In this document: one piece after another, positions 58,933 through 64,000 of the stretch
Layout of the letters: every line of letters begins with the position of its first letter
How positions within the stretch are numbered: position 1 is the stretch's first letter
Assembly: GCF_000204055.1 (NCBI RefSeq)
Contig: NW_006768804.1
Span: 637,611 to 701,610, forward strand
Reading direction: 5' to 3'
From: Melampsora larici-populina 98AG31
Lineage: Eukaryota > Basidiomycota > Pucciniomycetes > Pucciniales > Melampsoraceae
DNA length: 64,000 bases
Made by a program: the position numbers and the translations under genes
The notes under the pieces: model-generated
Database searches by the model: none
The model's input: the letters and a program-made list of their open reading frames with translations, nothing else
What the model was told of the DNA's origin: nothing

Positions 58933-59676
58933 AGTTGTTGTCACGTTTCGAATGCCCGATTGGCCGGCTTGGATGTGTTTCAATTATTTTGAAGCGTGAG
59001 GACAGAGAAGCGATTGCTCCAAACGGTCGAACTTGGAGAATCAGGGAGTACTCGTGTCATAAGTCAATAAAAATAGTCAAATTGAGGAATTTATTTCCTT
59101 TCTCGACCGACGAAGTATCGGGTCGCGAGCGACAGCGTGGAACTTTCTTCACTGCCGATTGCACAAACCTTGCCAAAGTTACAGCGCCAATTTGCTCCAG
59201 TTTTGCGGGAAAACCTGTTCAAAGTTGGATTTTCTTTTGAAATTGACAGTGAGTTTGAAAATTGCGTTCGCGGTTTGCTCGTCAACTCCTTCTCGGTGTT
59301 GAGTCGTGATCTCACGAGTCACAGCACGCCCATGAAATGTCGAATTTGCATGCGCCTCTCCAGGGGACATTCACACCCGTTGAGAAAGAAGATTTTCGCC
59401 GTCTTTGCACAAACTTTCTTCAGACAACTTTTGATGATGCTCAAGATTGTTTTTTTAACCAGACTGATTGATTGACTCATAAACGATTTGTTCGGTTACG
59501 ATTTTGATGGTGCTCGAAATCATTTTGTTTGAATCCGATCAATTGGTTCATGTTTTCTTTGATTTGGACCGAGCAATTGCCTCATAAACAATCTGTCTTG
59601 GAGCCGAATGTGTTTCTGAGATGATTGTTATCAAAGTAACTAAAGCTGATATCAATGAATTTCGTTGGATGTCTTA
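58933..59676. other. intergenic, upstream of the small secreted protein
   Basis: G/C-richer than average. A 112-codon plus frame (59137-59475) starts at a non-ATG codon and has no motif, so I do not call it. Confidence 0.35.
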
Positions 59677-60680
59677 GAGCATCCGCACTCGTGCGGTAAG
59701 TCGGGTGCGGTAAGGTTAAATTTACCGCAAACGCGGGGTCTTTTCCACACCGGTGAAAAATTAGCCCCGCGGTAGTTAATTTTCGGTCATTTTGCGTTAG
59801 CGAATCGGTAAATTTACCAATTGGCTAACGCATGCGGTATCACACATCACGACTTGTTCCCGGCAACTCGACTCCAAAAACAAAACTCAACCAGACCTCC
59901 AACACCAAAGTCAACAACCAATATCTCCTTTTCACCACTCACACACGATGAATTCCAAGCCTTACAGTTGCATGAATCAACTCGAGAACGTTCGACACCG
60001 ATCGATGTCTTCAATTGAAATAAGTCAATCAACCATCTTGAACTCGACTCCAAACCATTCAGATGAAAATGAAAGATGTCTAGATTCATATAGCTATGTA
60101 GAGGTCAATATTTAAGAAAATCAACATTAAAAGACCAATCATTGGAGGACTTTTAGGATCAAGTGATACAAATTAAAAATTGAAGTTTGGATTTTTATTT
60201 CCTAGTTTTAAATTCTTTAAATCTTTTACAAGATCATTATGTGTATTCAGACTCATTAAAAGCTTTCTCGATGTAGTAAAGCCTTTGTTTTTTAATTGGA
60301 ATTCATGTATTAAGATCTGAACAAACTCATGTTAAATTTGTAATTTTAAATTAAGATCTATCGATCGAGTAGATGAACAGGATGATATCGGGTCTTCATG
60401 TGTAGATGGAGTATTAGTATCTTAGTGCAAAGAAGAGAACAGTGCCTCTATCACATGAAAACTGGCCATGAAAGCAGGTGATGTGTACTCAAAAAATTAA
60501 AACTTTACCTTACTGCACAACCGGTGCGGAGTACATGCACTATCTGTAAAGTTATAAAAGTTACAGCGCTGCTAATGCAAACGAGTGCGAAATTTGGTTG
60601 AGTTAAGTAACTTTTTACTTAATGTTGTGTTTGTTACCGCACGTGACCAAATTAACAACCGCAAACGAGTGCGGATGCTC
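59677..60680. mobile_element. non-autonomous PIF/Harbinger-like element, 1004 bp
   Basis: Ends GAGCATCCGCACTCGTGCGG and inverse CGAGTGCGGATGCTC. Flanked by TTA (59674-59676, 60681-60683). Sub-terminal DNA is full of further GTGCGG / CCGCA motifs, which could be transposase-binding repeats. Size and ends are close to the 2958-3942 element. Small frames inside (59821-60018, 59847-60089) are not supported. Confidence 0.75.
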
Positions 60681-60683
60681 TTA

Positions 60684-61936
60684 AGAAAGACACGACTTAA
60701 GGCTTAGGTCCATGAACAAGGTCCAAGTACATAGTGAGGTTACGTACAGCTGTACAACTCTTCCAGAGGAAGAAAAATTTACAGTTTGAAAATTTTCCGG
60801 CCTCACACCAACGGTTCACCAGACCTTGTTAATCCTCGATACTTTCAACATTTTATATAATCAACCTCATCTCAAAAGTTTTGATACCTCCCACCCACCC
60901 AGCTGGAACGGGCCTGCGCGCCGCCAAAAAAAGGAAAGTTTTTAATCGTGGCGAAAAAGAAGGCGCGCGGACCCGGGACCGGGCTCCCCCGAACATATTC
61001 CTATCTCAGCCTAAATAAAATTAGGCCAAGGTAGGAATACCTTTTAGGTATATAAAATGAGAAGCTCACTTGAATAAGGAGCATAGAGAGTGGATAAAGT
61101 GATTGAGGATGGATTGGCCCGTTCGGCTGGAACCCGAAAACGGTTTTTGGTCAAATCAGTTTGCCAGTGCAGCTTAAAAACGAGTAGACTTTGTTAGGTT
61201 TGTCATTTCACGTTCATTGGAACAAAAACCAACAGCCTCTCTGTACAAAGAAGGCAGCCAATCTGATTACTAAAACAGCAAGATTCACTATATCATAATC
61301 TCAAGTGCCCAGATTCAGATTCGAATGTAGGTATGAAACAAGTTTTCAAGGGAGTAATATTTCGAGTGGAAATCCACGGCTCAAATCCAGAACTAGTCTT
61401 GATCCATCTCAAAGCATCTGATAAATGGTGATTGTTTGGGAGGTGTTCTATGTGCGATGTCAAGGAAAGGAAAAAAGACTTAAAAAGAGAGGACGACCGA
61501 GGTCCTATCGCAAGAATACAGGCGATGCATATTTCATCACTTTCAATTCTTCATAGCAGGCTTCTATATATCTTCACGTATTAATTGAAGACTATTCAAA
61601 CCTTCGCAAGATGATCATCATGATCTTCAGCAGATGGTGTAATAAAAACTTGGCCCATAATCTGAAACTATACTAATCGTAATACATGAACTAATCTAAG
61701 TCATCTTTTTAGGAATTGGCAGTGGAGCATGGAGATAGATCGTGCATTGTGGTACGAAACGGAGTTTGAAGACAGATGACTCGGAATGCATTTGGGAAAG
61801 CCTCGCGTACAAATCATGATCGCACTCAGATACAAAAGACCAACACAGTCGCTCGTCAAGTTCGATCACTGCACAATCAGGACTTATCATTTATACTTTC
61901 GGATCCAATCTTCTCAAATCACTCGTGATCCGTAAA
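60684..61936. other. intergenic region
   Basis: Contains a G/C-rich block (60900-60990, with GGCGCGCGG) and a hairpin at 60997-61038 (ATTCCTATCTCAGCCTAA with TTAGGCCAAGGTAGGAAT). No gene seen. The segment just before 61937 is the promoter of the next gene. Confidence 0.4.
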
Positions 61937-63533
61937 ATGGATCTCGGAAAACGATATATTTTCTCTACTGGCTTTCTATGCGTATTGAACATCACCCTCT
62001 TGGCAGGCCTACTATCAAATGGAGCGAGAGACGTAGAAAGTTCTAGAAGACTGATAGCCCCATCAGAAACGCGTCAGTACAAGAATTACGATAGCTCTAT
62101 AATGATTACACTGCTTGTTGACAAGTACATAAGACTCATCTTGATTAAAATTTACAGAGAAAGCCACGATAAGTGCGGTCGACCAGAATCTCCTACAACA
62201 AGACCATCTCAACACTTGGAGAGACTTGAGGACAATTGATGAAGTAGTAAGGCACAACAGAGTGGCTAGTGTTTATTCGCAAAGGATGCAGGAGTGGGGT
62301 CCGAAGTTATTGAAATTGAACAGTCCTTCCCAGACACTGATAACTCAAATGGATGCTTCCGCATGGGCAGAAACCAAGCCCCACAGAGCTCTGGCAATGG
62401 TCATGTATTATTTCATCGAAACCATGAAGTCACATTCACCTCAAAATGATCACAAAGAAATAGAAAGCCTTGCAGTAGGGATAGAAGATTCTTCCAAGTT
62501 CAAATACTACTACAACTCAGTCGTTGCAAGACAGATGGTCAACAAATTCATGTATGAATACATGCTCAAATTTTCTTGGTACTTGTTGATCAAACAGTAT
62601 AGCAAGGGTTTCAAGGCAGATCATAAAGGGGCCCTACAATCTTCAATTGAACAAGCGATACGTGTTTGGAAAGAAAAGAACCCTCAACCACTTCAGGTTG
62701 AATATACTCGTCATTACCGACAATATATGAGGTTGATAGAAATTCTTGATCCATTAGCCGCCGCAGGCATTCAGAACAGCGATGTGATCAGAAAAGTCGA
62801 TATCCGTAGTATCAGTTTGCGGAACGCAAGGACATTTCTTTCAAAGTATTCTACTGATCCTAACAAGGTTCATAAGAACTTGGTTAGCATCTCACCATCT
62901 GATACGTTTAGAGCAATCAAATTTCCGCTTTTCGGATACCCTCTTGACATCAACGGTAAGGAATCAGCTGCGATCGAAGCAACAGTTCTCGACATGTGGA
63001 AATCCCGTGGTCAAAATGATGTGAATTTCGCCTCTGAACTGATTGAAATTTCAAGAAGTCTTCCGACAGCGCGTTTTCCAAAAGGCGGAGACGTTTTTCC
63101 CCAGAGGGTGAGAGAAATGCGTGGTTTTCGTTTACTCACCACAATATACAAGCAGCACAAGTCTCCTTATTCCCAGATGTGGAACCATGTCGCAAAACTT
63201 GTCAATCTTGCAGCAAAGCTCGACAAGCCAGATTCTGAAGAACAATCGATATTATGGCAAATGATACGAGCAGCATTCCTGTCCCTTTCAAAAGATTTTG
63301 GGCAAGGCAAATGTGTTAAACAGATAGAAAACAGTATTATGTTTTATTTATTCATCAAAAGGATCGGAGAGGTCCTCGAGGCAGCCGTAGAGTTCCATTT
63401 CCCTACAACTCCACCTGAGAAAAGAGTGAGCAGATCACAGTTCATGATTTTTTTTTTTTTTTTTTGCATTGCTTTAAGTGCTTTTTCAGCCGTTAGGCTA
63501 TCAAACACTGCATATATGTTCCAGCACCGGTAA
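61937..63533 (+). CDS. predicted secreted protein of unknown family, 3' end replaced by a LINE
   Basis: Two exons, join(61937..62072,62158..63533). Intron GTCAGT...TTTACAG joins SETQKATISAVDQ in frame. The N-terminus (YIFSTGFLCVLNITLLAGLL) is a likely signal peptide. The mature protein is about 430 residues of mixed, mostly helical sequence (KFKYYYNSVVARQMVNKFMY; FPLFGYPLDINGKESAAIEA) with few cysteines and no domain I recognise. From 63449 a run of 17 T begins, which is the poly(A) tail of an antisense LINE. The last ~28 codons, including the stop at 63531-63533, come from that element, so the native C-terminus is lost or lies beyond the window. It may be non-functional or a new truncated form. 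Confidence 0.6.
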
Positions 63534-64000
63534 AACCCCTCTGGCTGTGTCAGGGGAAAGGTAGCTGTTGGCTGTTTCAACTAAGAGTACAAGTGTAATA
63601 AAGGGAAAACATGGGTAGGGCGATGAAGTATGGAGAAAAGAGACTAGTCTTGAGGTTCTTGGGGTTCGGTGAGGTTGTTCGGCCGTGGTTCGTCTGAGAT
63701 TTTCGCCCAGACCCAACGGTTGGCAAAACGCCAGGTGGCATTGCAGAAGGTGGTAGTGGCTTTGAAGGTGCTTGGTGTAGAGAGGACGCGTTTGTCCATC
63801 CTGAAAGTTTTTTGCTCGGCGAGGCCTTGTCGTTCGACGTCACGTTCAAATGCGACTCGAGCCTGTGCATGATTTTGACAGATAAAGAGGAAGTGGTCAA
63901 CGGTCTCGACACCCTCTTGGCAACTGCAAGAGGGGTCAACTGGTTGTTGGAAACGGTGGAGATAGGCGTTAAGGGGAACATGTCCAGAACGTAGCTGGGT
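63449..64000 (-). mobile_element. 3' end of a LINE (non-LTR retrotransposon), runs off window
   Basis: Minus strand, entering from the right edge. The frame reads TQLRSGHVPLNAYLHRF, then CSCQEGVETVDHFLFICQNH and KRVLSTPSTFKA, to a stop before 63640. 'LR.GH.PLN.YL.R' followed by a 'C.C...ET..H.L..C' zinc-knuckle-like block is typical of the C-terminal end of LINE polymerase genes (Tad1/I-like clades in fungi). The 3' UTR ends in the 17-base A tail (T run 63449-63465 on the plus strand). It sits inside the secreted-protein gene in antisense orientation. Confidence 0.75.

Noticed and set aside
59137..59475. 112-codon plus-strand frame
   Set aside because: It has no ATG start, no motif, no signal peptide, and an overlapping minus frame of similar quality.

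Overview
The window looks like an intron-rich, AT-rich fungal chromosome, most likely from a rust fungus (Pucciniales). The case rests on many short spliced introns, a Mug190-type lipid-transfer protein, a KDZ (Kyakuja-Dileera-Zisupton) transposon, several small secreted proteins and a very high density of small inverted-repeat (MITE-like) elements. No bacterial or viral gene organisation is visible. All exon models are my own splicing by reading frame and GT/AG sites and have no transcript support.

Layout. 1-6.1 kb is repeat-rich: a MULE transposase fragment and at least five MITE families. 6.1-13.7 kb is a gene island: a small organelle-type protein (-), an ER glucosidase I of family GH63 (12 exons, +) and a PQ-loop vacuolar transporter (+). 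14.6-24.8 kb is an apparently intact 10.3-kb KDZ DNA transposon with 268-bp terminal inverted repeats, a transposase gene and a second gene with a possible HMG-box-like domain. 25.5-40.1 kb is a second gene island: a ferric reductase (-), two predicted secreted proteins of unknown function (30.0-31.8 kb + and 32.7-33.9 kb -), a short Msh2-like fragment, and a 14-exon Mug190-like SMP/C2 protein (-). 40.4-58.3 kb is a transposon graveyard. It holds a possible 12.2-kb PIF/Harbinger-type composite with a dead HARBI1-like transposase, nested MITEs with target-site duplications, a 2.3/1.7-kb direct duplication, a Copia remnant, and hAT-like and Harbinger fragments. 58.4-58.9 kb holds a four-exon small secreted protein made only of short exons. 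61.9-63.5 kb holds another predicted secreted protein whose 3' end is cut by the poly(A) tail of a LINE that runs off the right edge.

How the genes relate. The host genes are housekeeping or secretory-pathway functions: N-glycan trimming, vacuolar transport, iron reduction and ER membrane-contact lipid transfer. They are interleaved with four genes for secreted proteins of no recognised family. The mobile elements fall mainly between genes; the clear exception is the LINE that truncates the secreted protein near 63.45 kb. Several insertions can be dated relative to each other by nesting and by empty sites in neighbouring repeat copies.
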